DNA of 64,000 bases from NCBI GenBank assembly GCA_039720395.1, contig CM077827.1:19209602-19273601 (forward strand), read 5' to 3'. A program made the translations under genes and the position numbers. A model generated the notes under the pieces. It worked only from the letters and a program-made list of their open reading frames with translations. It made no database searches and was not told where the DNA came from. Of this stretch, positions 45,501 through 55,668 are shown in pieces. Every line of letters begins with the position of its first letter. Position 1 is the first letter of the stretch. The DNA comes from Liquidambar formosana. Lineage: Eukaryota; Streptophyta; Magnoliopsida; Saxifragales; Altingiaceae.

Positions 45501-48500
45501 AGACCCTATTAGAGGTCAATAGCAGTTCCCAAAGCTCAATTGGGTGGCGACTCCCTCTCCGTGCTGACCCTCCTGGTACTCCTGAGCCGCATGGGTTAGG
45601 ATGTGGTGCTCACACCCAACGCAAAGAAAAGGGTATCATCTGTAAACTGCAAATGTGAAGCAGGACACTATTTATACCTATAACAAAACCCTCAAACATG
45701 TTGCACTCCCTAGCTCTGTCCATGAGTTTGCTGAAAGCATTTACCACCAAAGTAAATAAAAAGGAAGGTCATGGATCCCCCTTCCTTAAACCCCTAAAAT
45801 CTTTAAAAACCTTAATAGGCTTGCCATTCAATATAACTACCACCTCATTAGCTACCAAAACCGCATCTAAAATCTACTTGCCTGTAACAAAGGCACTTTT
45901 GGCACTAGAAACAGTATCATATAGTACCTCCCTCAATCGATTAGACAAAACCTTGGCCAGGATTTTATATAAAGAAGAAACCAAACTAATAGGCCTAAAG
46001 TCCTTTAATTTCAAAGATCTCTCTTTCTTGGGAATGAGACAGATAAATGAAACATTAGTGCAAGCATTAACAATCCCATTATTTAAGAATTCAGTGAAAA
46101 CCTTCAACAAATCATCCTTAATCACATCCCAACAATTCATAAAAGTTGCTGAAGTAAAACCATTCGGACTTGTTGATTTATCTTTGCAACTATTAAAAAT
46201 AGATGCTCTAATTTCATTTGACTCAAAAGGTCTTTCTAACCATAAAGCTTGATCCTCCTCAATTGGACACCAATTCAAACCCTGAATACTGGGCCTCTCC
46301 ACCCCATTAGAAGAATATAGCTTGGAACAAAATTAAAATCCACATCAAGAATTTGAGAATCAACATGCCTCCCCCTTTTTCCAAACTTTTAGCAAAATTT
46401 TTCTTCCTCTTTCCATCTACAACTTTATGAAAGAACTTAGAATTGTTGTCTCCCACTTCACTTAAGCTTTTGATTCCACACAATGTCCTCCCTAGACAAA
46501 ACCTCTTGAATTTTATTCTTAAGATCATTCCTTTCTATTCGTAAGCCCTCATTAAAAAACCCACCCATTTCTAATGCATCCAACTCACCAATTCTTTTCA
46601 GAATAGCATCCTTCAATTCCTTAATATCACCAAGCACTTCCTTATTCCAAACTTTAATTTTACTCTTCAGAATATTAAGCTTCCTCATAAATTTGAACCC
46701 TTCCCAACCTTGGACATTACACTCCTTTCACCTGGACTCAAATTTTCCTTGAATGAATTATGATTCAACCAATTATTTGTAAATCTGAAAGGAGTTGGCC
46801 CCTGTTTAAAAGGAGTTCTAGCACGACATGGCAGCGATCAGAAACAACTCTAAGCAAAGTCTCACACTATCACCCCCCATTAGTTTCCTTGATGTGGTTT
46901 TATATAATTTTGGAGGTAATGGACAATCATTCTTTTTTATGAGGTGACTATGATTGTTCAGTTATGGGGTGCCATAATGAGTGGTAGGGGCAGTCATTTC
47001 TCATTAGCTATCTTTCAACTATTTGTGAGGTTTTTTGGTAAATTTTGATATTATCTAATACATGATATTATATTTATTTATTTGTTCATTTGTCTGTATT
47101 AGAAGAATGGGATGTCATCAAAAATGATCCAGTACTTCAGGAAGGAGCCCCAATCAATAGAATTGAAGAATGAAACCAAGCATTTAATTGAGCAACTACT
47201 TAAGCAGGAAACCTTTTCAAGGTAATGGAAGTTTTAGGTTTATTTATTTTTCCTCCAATTTGGACAATTTTTTTTTTTTTTTTTTTTTTGCTTACTCCTT
47301 TTATTTTTATTTTTTTATTTGTTATAAGACATCTAGGTTCTTGTTTGTTTGTTGCCTTTTTCTCATTTAACATTTTATTATTATTATTTTTTTTGTAATT
47401 GATATGTATTGTATGTTATAGTTATGTTAAAAGGAGCCTTGCATAGTTCATGATTTTCATGAACTTCCACAAATAATTCTCCTTTTGAAGTGATGAAAGT
47501 TTCATATTAATTGTGAGTCCAAAACCTTTACTGATTTATATTGTTTTGGTAATTTGGTTTTAGTACTTCATCAAAATTTCACCATTGTAGTGACTAGTCT
47601 AACTTAAAACTTAGTTTTCAAAATTGGCTAGGAATTCAAATAATATTTAGTTAGGGTTTATTTGCCTTAGGATTTGGAAATGATCTATGTTTTGGGCTTA
47701 ATGGAGAGAAATGAATGCCTTATTTTTGAGAATAATTTGTCTAAGCAGAGTGTAAACAAATGATATATATTGCAAATAACACACCAAATCAGATCTAGGG
47801 TTACCTATTGTGGAAGAGACCCGAAAATTGCACCTTGCTTGGTGTTATGAGTCCAATCATGTGCTGCACGATCTGTGTATGCTTCAAGCACGGATCTAAT
47901 CTTTGTGTACGCCCTATGTTTTGTCCTGGATCGAAGGAATGGCAATAAGAGTTCTTCTTTGTATTTCCATGCTTCCACAATTTTAGAGATGGTGGTGATG
48001 GCTCTCGAGGGAGTTGTAGAGAGAGACAGAGAAAGAAAGGATGTGAAAGTGTGCACATCTGTAGGAGAGTTATTCTCTATCCTCATGAGATAGGACACCA
48101 TGTTTGCGTAGGAGAAGTGTGTCTATCCAATCTTTCCAACCTTGTTAGGTTGGAATGCACTTCTCTAGTGGGTAGAAAATGTGTTGGGGTTATAACCTGA
48201 CCCGTAATTTATTAACATCTCTCACTTGTTCACTTAGGGTGAGATAACTCTATTGTCTCTCTCAATCTTATCTCTCATCTCCTCATACAGGAAATGGAAT
48301 GTGTGGCCTCATGAGAAGAACATATAACCATAGGAGTGTAATTATAACTCACAAAAATATATCACTCAGGTATTTTTTTAATGAGCACATCACTCGAAAA
48401 TCGAAATTATCTCTTATATGCCCCAGATGATTGACATCACATTGGATTAAGCACTTTTAATCCCTAAATAGTGCTACATCCCAAATAGTAATGTATTCAT

Positions 48501-51500
48501 GTCCTAAATCATAACAAATATGACATCGATGATCGCTAGCTATGAGTCACAAAACATGGTGTATATACTAGATAATCTTCCTTAAGTCTTCATGCTAGTT
48601 TAATTAGACCCAAACTCTCTCCTAGACATGTCCCATAAGACCACATAATCCTTGGTCATAGGTAAACTTGCTAATGTAGCAACATCAAGTATCTATTTCA
48701 TGTCATAGTCTTAGGTCAATAAAGGGCATAAATAGGATCGAAATGATTCATGTGGCTCACACAGTGATGAAACATAGTCTAGTCACTCTTTTAGCGCTTG
48801 GTTGAAATCTCACATTCGGCCATTATACGGGCTACATAGAGCAGTGGGAAAAACATCAATGATCGATCTTTTAAAAAATCTCATCCTAATTCCAACTAAG
48901 GCGACATAAATCATGTGATGATCAATATTTATCTTGCTTTCCTTTTGAGCGTTTAAAATAAAATGTCTCATCTTGCTCGCTATTTCAATGCTAAGGTGAA
49001 TCACCTGTGGGAGTGGGATTCAAGCCTAGTGACGTATAACAAAGATGGGTATACAATAAAAATCATTCCATGAACATAATATAAGGAATGAATATCACAA
49101 CTATAATAAAGGACTTAAATATCCTTATAGATCGATATATCAAAGGTCCAAAAATATGGTTATATTGGATATATCGATGCAAAGGTCCAAAAATACGGAT
49201 ATATGGATGGATATATTGAAAATATCGATATCGATTTAGAGATATGACAGATATTATTAGCTAAATATGGAAATTTTCATGACAATAAGATATGGAAGCA
49301 TGATCTCGTATCGACACCCATCGATATGCCAATATATCGCCGATATTAGCGATATTTAAGACCATGATCCTTGGCACATAAAGTGCGTTGTGTAGAAGTA
49401 GTGTGTGCCCAGTGTGCAAGCAGAGTTGATACGAATTGACTCAAAGAGTTTCTTCACTAGTGCTAAACTCTTATGCTGGAATGTTGTGATAATTTATGGA
49501 CCCTACTTGATCTTGTGGTATGTGTTTGATTGCTCCTACCATTCAATCAGGGAGAGATTGAGCACCCAAAACATGAGAACATACAAAAATGTAGAGAGAG
49601 ATAGGTGAAGGGGATACCTTCTATGGCTCAATCCAATAACTAGCAAAGTGACCTAGATTTCCGCAGTTGTAGCATTTCATCTTGGTACATCTTTCTTTTT
49701 TGATCATCAACAAAAATAAGATTTTATTAAAAAACAAAAGAATACAACTGAAGGAGGACAAGATGTCATCCTAGTATCCTACAGAACAAAAAGAAAGCAA
49801 CTAAAATAAATAGACTGACTTGCAATCATGCTTAATAGCATTCAAAGGTATCCCCATGAAAGCCTTAGCAACGGATGCCCAAAAAGAGGTTAAAAATGCA
49901 ACTCGATCCCACAACCCTTCATTGGATTCAAATTCATCTTCAAATATTGTATCATTCCTTTCTAACCATATTACCCAAAACACAGCAAAAAAAGCACACC
50001 ACCAAAGATTAATTGCTTTCATACACCTACCAAATCCACCATAATCAATCTCAAACATATTGATGCAAGATCGCGGAGAAACCCAACTCAACTCAGCACT
50101 ACGAAAAGGCCTCTGCCACGACTGCCTAGGAACCGGGCGATGTAAAAACAAATGATCCACAGATTCTTTGTCCCCTTTGCACATAATACACCACTGAGGG
50201 GAAAGAGAAACACTAGGTCTCCTCTTTTGCAACATATCATTAATTCATTGGTATTTACCTTCCTACAAACCATGCAAACACTAGCACTTTCAAAGACACT
50301 TTAGCTTTCCAAATCATCAAAAAGGGAGGAAAAATAGGAATAGTAGGAGAGTTCATCAACACTTGGATACATCTTTCTTTCCACCATGCTTGCCTTTGTG
50401 GTGCCTGGTCTCTCGTTGCCTTTGGGCGCATTGTTGCTGGCCCCACACAGCTTGTCTTGGTTTCCCTTTCCCTTGCCCTTGACCCATCTGCCAGGTGCTT
50501 TCCACTCTGGGCGAGAAGGGTTGCTTGCGGGTTGCCTCTAGGCGCTTGATGTGGAGTTATAGTTGCTGTCCAGTGACTACGGCAGCTGACTTCTTATGTT
50601 AGGAGCTTCTTTTCTTTGCTTTATATGTACTTAGAGCTCTTAATGATAGATTGATAGTTAGTTAGTTAACAAGGGCACATTAGTAATTTTTAGCCTTTTA
50701 ATCATCTCTCTCTAATCAAAGAATCTCAAAATTTTCCTTCACTTTCTAGCCAATCTCTTTATTTTCTTGTTGGTTACCTTAATTTTCTGGTGCAAGTTCA
50801 TGACTTGGTATCAGAACCTAATGCGAGCCTTATGGAGAAGAAATTTCCTCTGTTTTATTGGGCTGAATTGTTGACTGATGCCTCGTCCATGGTCCCACTC
50901 TTTGTGCATTTGATTAGCAGGAATCTTGTGGGAAACATAAATAACTAACCACAACGGAGGGATTAACTGGCCTTGATTTTATCTGCTTTGACCCTTTCAG
51001 AGAGTAGATAAGGCACCTGGGAGGGAGGGAGGGAGGGATTAACTAGCCTTGATTTTAGCTGGGCCTTGATTTTAGCTGCTTTAACCAAATCAAAGACTAC
51101 ATAAGGCACCTGCCAAAATTTATGAAAATGTTCTAGAGATGTGACTTTAGTGTGAGAATTTTAAAAATATATGGGATAAAATCTGCTGCATCAGAAGATG
51201 AGGGAAAGGAAATAATGATTAATGATGTTATATATTTATGTCTGGCCCGATTGTGCACTTTCTTAAAGATAGTTATTTTCAAATACATACATTCTTACAT
51301 GTATATATAAAGATTTATGTGTATATTCTGTTGAATCCATTGTTTTAGAATAAATTATAAATTTTGTTCATTGGTATTGACACACAGGTTTCATTTGGTT
51401 TCTGCTCATGTTTTGATCCTTTATGGTATCATTGGAATGTAATGCCCACATTGAATAAGGGAATGCTTGAAACATGAGTATGACATTTTTTTTGGACAAT

Positions 51501-52024
51501 TATGAGTGTTTGAATCAAATACATATCAATTTCCCTAACCATGCAGAAAAGTAGGCAATAATAGTTTGACTAGTTTTGCTTGTGTCATTTGATACATTAG
51601 TTTTCTGTGGATTTACATTTATGTCTCTTAGCTATGTTTCGGCAGTTTAAGTTCTTAACGGGTGCTAACCTTTAACCAGGGATGAATGTGATAGACTAAT
51701 AAGGATTATTAAATCACGAGTTGTTGATTGTCCCATCAGAAAAGATGGACAGGATGGCAGCCTAAGTGAGATACCGAACAGAACAGTTGGCAATGGTATT
51801 GGTTCTTTCAGCTTTGTAAGTTTGAGGAAAAACTAGAAGCACACATGCTCAATATACCTATGACTGATGGTGTTGCTTATATTTCAGATGCACGCATGAC
51901 TGATCTCTGCAGTACAGCTGTTATGGCGGCCAAAAGATGGTTAGAGGAGAAGAAATCAGGCTCAAGTTCAAAGCCAATATTGGATCATGGCACCTGCAGT
52001 TTGAACTCTTTTATGTTACAACAA
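39329..52024 (+). CDS. KAKU4: KAKU4-like plant nuclear lamina protein, exons 1-5 (gene continues beyond the window)
   Basis: Five exons (39329-39575, 41054-41121, 47103-47221, 51680-51795, 51888-52024) join at GT-AG introns into 229 open codons. Residues 30-35 are TPYDRP, 58-70 GAGKFLSSVFGPD followed by a Ser run, and 83-94 an acidic stretch. Residues 133-152 are LIEQLLKQETFSRDECDRLI, then RIIKSRV. Later come TDLCSTAVMAAKRWLEEKK and DHGTCSLN. This order matches Arabidopsis KAKU4, a protein of the inner nuclear envelope that binds CRWN lamina proteins and sets nuclear shape. The YDRP and ETFSR blocks are shared with the nucleoporin NUP136, but the GAGK-SSVF and AVMAAKRW blocks favour KAKU4. 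Later exons, expected to carry a PVD-AKSYM motif, are not seen up to 64000. Confidence 0.85.
39576..41053 (+). other. Intron 1 of the KAKU4-like gene
   Basis: 1.48 kb. At 40140-40330 an A/G-rich stretch with GAGAGA repeats follows a CTCATC-rich stretch, like the leader at an LTR end, but no TG...CA boundaries or duplication were found. Confidence 0.6.
41054..41121 (+). CDS. KAKU4: KAKU4-like exon 2
   Basis: 68 bp after ATTATTGCAG; donor CACACG|GTAACT. With the base left from exon 1 it reads DDEVDDDNDLDDISIQGADR, then LHT. Matches the acidic segment of the family. Confidence 0.85.
41755..42720 (-). pseudogene. LINE zinc-binding domain and post-RT region, broken
   Basis: Minus-strand frames give KGGLALGNIIAGNITMTGKW and GNGNRIHFWKNVWMENCPCL, then FEMIWKSKVPLKVKVFVWSL and MFQRRKPNCCLPPQWCMSVS, with CADVKLRTLITF. 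This is the C-terminal half of a plant LINE ORF2. Several stops and frameshifts are present. Confidence 0.82.
42937..43009 (+). tRNA. tRNA-Ile(AAU)-like sequence, probably not functional
   Basis: 73 nt with a 7-bp acceptor stem (GGCCTAT/ATAGGCC), D arm GCTCAATTGGTTAGAGT, a five-pair anticodon stem (TTGTG/CACAG, one G-T pair) and a perfect T stem (GTAGG/CCTAC). The loop between the anticodon stems has six bases, CAATAG: the U33 position before the AAT anticodon is lost. The T loop starts A instead of T. Polymerase III A and B boxes remain. It sits inside the hAT-like element, so it is either a captured tRNA copy or a SINE head. Confidence 0.6.
43156..43540. repeat. (GAA)n-type tracts
   Basis: Long imperfect AGA/GAA runs, longest at about 43158-43197 and 43393-43450. 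On the minus strand they create Leu/Phe-rich open frames that are not genes. Confidence 0.9.
44165..45190. repeat. Dispersed palindromes, core GGTGCGTACGCACC, in family C copy 3
   Basis: Groups at about 44169-44222 (TTGCGTACACA, GGTGCATATGCACC, TGTGTATGCACC), 44917-44953 (GGTGCATAAGCACC, GCTTATGCA), 45041-45076 (TTGCGTAAGCACC, TGTGTACGCA) and 45172-45185 (TTGCGTACGCATCC). Confidence 0.8.
44421..44556. repeat. Tandem duplication (about 67 bp) inside the solo LTR
   Basis: CTTTAGAGAGAGAGAAACCC through CTAGAAAGGAAGAC is present twice in direct succession with only a single-base change in the body. Confidence 0.88.
45615..46885 (-). pseudogene. LINE endonuclease end, linker and reverse transcriptase, broken
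   Basis: Minus-strand order: VVSDRCHVVLELLLN (endonuclease end), RKLNILKSKIKVWNKEVLGD, RNDLKNKIQEVLSREDIVWN, then the RT (45874-46302) with DKSTSPNGFTSATFMNCWDV, FICLIPKKERSLKLKDFRPI and SLVSSLYKILAKVLSNRLRE, and HLQFTDDTLFFALG at the edge of the nested LTR. TDDT is the catalytic (F/Y)-x-DD position. Frameshifts separate the parts. Confidence 0.88.
46886..47102 (+). other. End of intron 2
   Basis: AT-rich, T-rich before the acceptor TCTGTATTAG. Nothing else seen. Confidence 0.6.
47103..47221 (+). CDS. KAKU4: KAKU4-like exon 3
   Basis: 119 bp after TCTGTATTAG; donor TTCAAG|GTAATG. Encodes KHLIEQLLKQETFSR, the helical block shared with NUP136. It sits almost 6 kb from exon 2. Confidence 0.88.
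47222..47770 (+). other. Start of intron 3
   Basis: T run of about 24 at 47268-47290 and TTA/TTTTATT low complexity. No gene. Confidence 0.6.
47780..49085 (-). mobile_element. Probable Copia-type solo LTR, minus strand, limits uncertain
   Basis: The layout resembles the LTR at 53566-55232 read on the minus strand, with a region around 48205-48240 (AACATCTCTCACTTGTTCAC) that recalls the ATCTCCCACTTG stretch of some Copia LTRs. No clear TG...CA pair with duplication was found. Open frames here (47801-48101) have no domains. Confidence 0.35.
49111..49363. mobile_element. 253-bp MITE-like element with GATATATCGATA repeats
   Basis: Starts GGACTTAAATATC and ends GATATTTAAGACC, inverted. The interior is filled with ATATCGATAT-type palindromes. 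A much larger relative may start at 60750 with nearly the same 5' sequence. No clear target duplication. Confidence 0.55.
49600..50565 (-). pseudogene. Retrotransposon gag zinc-knuckle remnant, split by a LINE
   Basis: On the minus strand QRQAWWKERCTKMKCYNCGN is followed by LGHFASYW: a C-x2-C-x4-H zinc knuckle whose last Cys is Trp. The peptide crosses the target duplication of the LINE (49699-50362) and is continuous only when that insert is removed. No other gag or pol domain was recognised. Confidence 0.6.
49699..50362 (-). mobile_element. 5'-truncated LINE (664 bp) with 17-bp target duplication
   Basis: TTGGTACATCTTTCTTT (49682-49698) and TTGGATACATCTTTCTTT (50363-50380) flank it. On the minus strand it ends GTTGATGATCA before the short poly(A) tail. 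The frame holds the RT zinc-binding domain: FLMIWKAKVSLKVLVFAW, LSPQWCIMCKGDKESVDHLF, then NLWWCAFFAVFWVIWLERND and FLTSFWASVAKAFMGI, the very C terminus of ORF2. Confidence 0.88.
50597..50816 (+). mobile_element. Short LTR (about 204 bp) with tRNA-iMet primer binding site
   Basis: TGTTAGGAGCTTCTTTTC ... GCAAGTTCA (50597-50800). Four bases later comes TTGGTATCAGAACC, a near-match to the initiator tRNA-Met primer site (TGGTATCAGAGC). No 3' LTR or coding region follows. It could be a TRIM-like or decayed Copia element. Confidence 0.5.
50820..51679 (+). other. Rest of intron 3
   Basis: At 50955-51115 a ~60-bp segment (GGGATTAACTGGCCTTGATT ... AAGGCACCTG) is repeated with changes around a (GGGA)n patch. 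No gene. Confidence 0.6.
51680..51795 (+). CDS. KAKU4: KAKU4-like exon 4
   Basis: 116 bp after TTAACCAG; donor CAATG|GTATTG. Encodes DECDRLIRIIKSRVVD, continuing the exon 3 block without a break. Confidence 0.87.
51888..52024 (+). CDS. KAKU4: KAKU4-like exon 5
   Basis: 137 bp after ATATTTCAG; donor ACAACAA|GTTAGT. Encodes MTDLCSTAVMAAKRWLEEKK and HGTCSLNSFML. Intron 4 is only 92 bp, against 4.5-6 kb for introns 2 and 3. Confidence 0.87.
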
Positions 52025-52291
52025 GTTAGTAACTCTTTTTATGTGATCTCTTAATGCTAAACCATAGAATTTATGGCTATTATGTACCTTTTCTATTTGG
52101 CTCTAGGTTTTAAAACCCTGTTATATAAGCTTTGTGTTCATCAAAAATTGCGAATTAATTTTTATGTTGGATTGTACTGCCTTGGGGTTATTAATGTATT
52201 GTCTTAATTCTAGTTGCCTGGCATGAGATGACTGGTTACTTTCTTGAGGACTTCCTTTAACGCCCATGAGAACATATATATTCTAGTTGCT

Positions 52292-52634
52292 CTTGATGCA
52301 ACTTTGGTTCAAGTGCACTCCAAATCTCTTACTTGTGAGTAGTTTTTTTTGAAACCATCCATTGGATTAGATAGCTTTCTCATGTAGGTGATCTTGCCAA
52401 AAATCAAGTTGATCTGAGACTGATTGCTATTCGATCCAAAACTTACATTTTTTAATCAATAACAATCGATTATTTATGGGCATATATGGATAAAGCAGCT
52501 CTTAGTCTCGGATCAACTTGATTTTTGGCATGCATGACCTACATATGAATCAAACTTAATCCAATGGTTGGTTTTGCAAAATACAAGTCACGGGTAAGAT
52601 TTTTGGAGTGCACTTGATAAAAAGTTGCATCAAG
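52292..52634. mobile_element. Foldback MITE with long inverted arms
   Basis: Left arm CTTGATGCAACTTTGGTTCA then AGTGCACTCC; the right end is its inverted form (GGAGTGCACTTG ... AGTTGCATCAAG). The inverted arms extend about 140 bp each, through CCATTGGATTA and the GATCAACTTGATTTTTGGCA region. About 270 bp after exon 5, so it would form a strong hairpin in the pre-mRNA. Target duplication unclear. Confidence 0.75.
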
Positions 52635-52789
52635 TGCACTTGATATTAAAAGGACTCATATATATCTATCTATATTTTTATGCTAAATATTTGAAGTTTA
52701 TGTCTATCTTCATATATCTTGTAAGCTTATGTTTTGTTAGAGGTTCTTTTTCATTTACAAATATGGCCTTATGCTAGTAAAAAAATATA

Positions 52790-53050
52790 CTCCCTCTGTT
52801 CCTAAATTATTGGCCTCCTTTCCTTTTTGGGATGTTTCAAAATTATTGTCACATTCCAACAATCAATGATTCTTCTTATTTCATTTCCTAAAATACCCTT
52901 AAAAAGGTTTTCTCCCTTTTTTCAATGTTTTGTACACTTGAGGGCAAAATTGGAATATCAAAACATATATATTGATGTGAAAGCATTTAATAGGGCTTAA
53001 GAAAAAAGCGTGTTTTTTTAAAGGGGACAGTCAATTAGGAACGGAGGGAG
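52790..53050. mobile_element. Stowaway MITE, TA duplication
   Basis: CTCCCTCTGTTCCTAAATTA at the left, inverted at the right (TCAATTAGGAACGGAGGGAG), with TA on both sides (52788-52789 and 53051-53052). A canonical Stowaway structure of 261 bp. Confidence 0.92.
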
Positions 53051-53117
53051 TAGGAATTTACTTGCTTGACATGGGATGACTTGTTAACTTCTTGAATAAT
53101 TTCATTGTCGCCCATGA

Positions 53118-53118
<1 letters not shown>

Positions 53119-53162
<44 letters not shown>
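53119..53162. repeat. (AT)n microsatellite
   Basis: About twenty AT dinucleotides, then TTTATTTATTTC. Sequence 53045-53270 duplicates part of 52620-52790 (shared GAAGTTT...TCTTCATA and TTACA-ATATGGCCTTATG). Confidence 0.9.
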
Positions 53163-53163
<1 letters not shown>

Positions 53164-53565
53164 TTATTTCTTTATTTATGATAAATATTTGAAGTTTTAT
53201 CTGTCTTCATAAATCTTGTAAGCTTATGTTTTGTCACAGTTTCTTTTTCATTTACATATATGGCCTTATGTGAGTAAAAAATTATAAGAATGTACTCCCA
53301 GATAACTAAAACTTTTCACTTGTTCCATCAATGCGGAGTTGTGTATAATTTTTTTTTGAGTTTCTGCAATAAATTTCTCTGGTACCTATGTATTCTATTA
53401 TTTTCAAGGTCACATTGTATTTCTTTAGTATGCATGTTTATTTTCATTTAGGGCTTAGACTTTTGCTTCTTTTAAGGTTGTGTTACAACTACTAATGCCA
53501 AATAGCTGGTGCTATCCTTTGAACCTTTTGAAATTTCATTGGATTAAGTGACTAACCTGAGGATC

Positions 53566-55232
53566 TGTTGGGAATTGAACTAGAGGGAAAAATTGAAGGG
53601 CGGAATATAAAAATTTTTCCTACGATTCCACCGCCCATGAATCTAACTATGCATAATACAAAAACAAAACCCTAACTACAAAGAGGGTTAGAACACTTAC
53701 AGTTTAATTGTCTTCTCCTTTTTGCTCCAAGCTTCGAATTCGAACAGCAATGTAGTAGCAATCCAAGTGTATTGCCTCCAATGGTATCCACACTTAGTTA
53801 GAGCTTCAAGCCTTTTCCTTCTTCTTCATTGTTGTTGCTAGAGGGGGAGAAGAGAGAGAGAGAGAGAGAGAGGAGAGCCTCCAACACTTTGGACCGCTAG
53901 GGCTTGGATGAGTGAAGTGATGATGTCACACATCATTATGTGTGGCTTATATATGCCCACTAAGGGGGGCCGGCCATGGGGAGAAAACCCTAATAGGGTT
54001 TTGTGTAATTTCTCCAAATTGCACAATAACCCCTATTATTTATGTCAAATACAAATAGGCCCTTAAAGAACTATTCTTTATTCACTAAAACCCTTTCTCT
54101 CATAGACTTTAAAGCTCTCTTAGCATGATTAGTGTGTGACCCATTGGGTTCACATCATCAAGTAGTAGAGGAATAGCACAAGGTGTGCACAATGGAACTC
54201 TTTCCATTTAGGGTCTATTTGGAACTCCTTCCAATTTTTTAATTAATTATAACTCATTTATATCAATTAGGGCTTTTACTAACCATGAATAACACCTAGC
54301 ATATGGTTCATGGTGTTGTCCTTAATGAAGTGAATAAGTATCTATCAAAGAACCTTTCTATTATAGTTTATAGGTTACAATTACATCCTTCCATTTACAC
54401 AATGTTTCCAATTGAACCAATAGGATATGGAAGTCTGTCAAGTTCCTAGTTCAATTATTTTATACTCATTCATAGATATCAACTCAATGATAAACTTATA
54501 GAAACTCCTTTCTATATTCATTTTGCCATGGCCATGGACTAAATGAGTTATATTATGAATGCTATATGAAAAATTCTCTCTTTTTTTCCTAAGAGTAATG
54601 GATTCCTTGTTGATCACTCACATGCCTTCATACATACAGCAGTAAAGCCAATGAATACCTTATAGACCCATGATTAAGATCTGTACTTAGTGTTATCAAA
54701 CTTCTAAAGTTATGTGCATAAAACAATTATGGTGTCTCAGGTCTAAGGATTATTTGTACCACTATGACAATGAGAAACTGATTGACAAGTAGGTTAAAAC
54801 TCCATTCAGTTTATCTTATATCTTTGGTCACATTCAGTGTACCTATTCTATTAATAGGCACCCACCTGTTGGTTTTAGTGTCTGCACACAAATAGCTTGA
54901 GACTAACTATCCTCTTATAGAGCCAACCTAACAAGGGCTAGTCCTATGGTTCATTATTGTCCATCATAGTGAACCTTCAACTAGGAATGATTTGGGAGTT
55001 TAGTACAGAGATATATTTACAGTCTCATAATTATAACTCTTTGTAATTCAATATTCTCAACTCTAACTCTATGGACATATTATGTAAATATAAATGATGT
55101 ATATAAATATAATAGAATAAGCTCTTTTATTAAATCAATAATAAATGTGACATACATAAATGAAATCAAATGATTGTTCCTTTATCCCTAAACAATCATC
55201 TCTATGATGGGCTCTAGGGCAAAATTCTAACA
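53566..55232 (-). mobile_element. Copia-type solo LTR, minus strand, 1,667 bp
   Basis: On the minus strand it begins TGTTAGAATTTTGCCCTAGA and ends TTCAATTCCCAACA. The TGTTAGAATTTTGCCCTAGAG start is familiar from plant Copia LTRs. Flanks GGATC and GATTC match only partly. No coding or PBS sequence adjoins. No palindrome cluster seen. It lies antisense in intron 5. Confidence 0.75.
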
Positions 55233-55668
55233 GATTCTTGAGGTGTAGTAGCTGACTTATAGACCATGATTTGTTAAATTAGAAAGGGAGTATTGATTGG
55301 GGTTCTTCAGGCTAAAATGTTGGTGGTTCCCAGGTGGGCTTAAGGGTAACCTGTTTTGATTAAATATGTTTTACTCTAATCAATAATGTTGATGCTCATG
55401 ATGTAGCATGGACATGGATACTGGCAGACATGACAAAATATGAATATGTTGATAACAAAAATTCTAAAAAGGTAGGATGCGGGGAAATGGCTGTAATTAA
55501 TTATATATTTTTATGTATATAATTGCATTGTGCATGTGACATGTAAAATTTTTGTTATGTTTTGTAAAATATGATAACTTAAAATGAATTGGTAATCGTG
55601 TGGGACTTCCCTAATATATTCATGATAAAGAAGGAAAAATATTTAGAGTTTAGGATTCAAGATGAAGC

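Larger units (their letters stand above)
44011..45614 (+). mobile_element. Solo LTR, family C copy 3 (1,604 bp)
   Basis: Starts TGATTTAGACACCCCATTTT and ends GTGGTGCTCACA. The 3' block with GGGGGCGGTTTTGATTGGGC and GTGCCTAACACCTTCC matches copies 1 and 2. It splits the LINE RT just after FTDDTLFFALG. Flanks ATACC and CCCAA do not match, so no duplication is visible. It has GGTGCGTACGCACC-type palindromes (44165-45190) and a tandem duplication at 44421-44556. Confidence 0.8.
41421..46885 (-). mobile_element. 5'-truncated LINE in intron 2, antisense to the gene, with two nested elements
   Basis: The T run at 41421-41436 is its poly(A) end. Minus-strand coding relics run from the end of the endonuclease (SDRCHVVLELLLNRG near 46830) through the RT palm to the zinc-binding domain. 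It is interrupted by a hAT-like element (42751-43709) and a solo LTR (44011-45614), which leaves about 2.9 kb of LINE. It is antisense to the gene. Confidence 0.85.

Noticed and set aside
45698..46252. 184-codon plus-strand frame
   Set aside because: Antisense shadow of the LINE reverse transcriptase, which is recognisable on the other strand.
47801..48101. Overlapping minus and plus frames of 72-98 codons
   Set aside because: Lie in a probable Copia LTR; no domain and mutual shadows.
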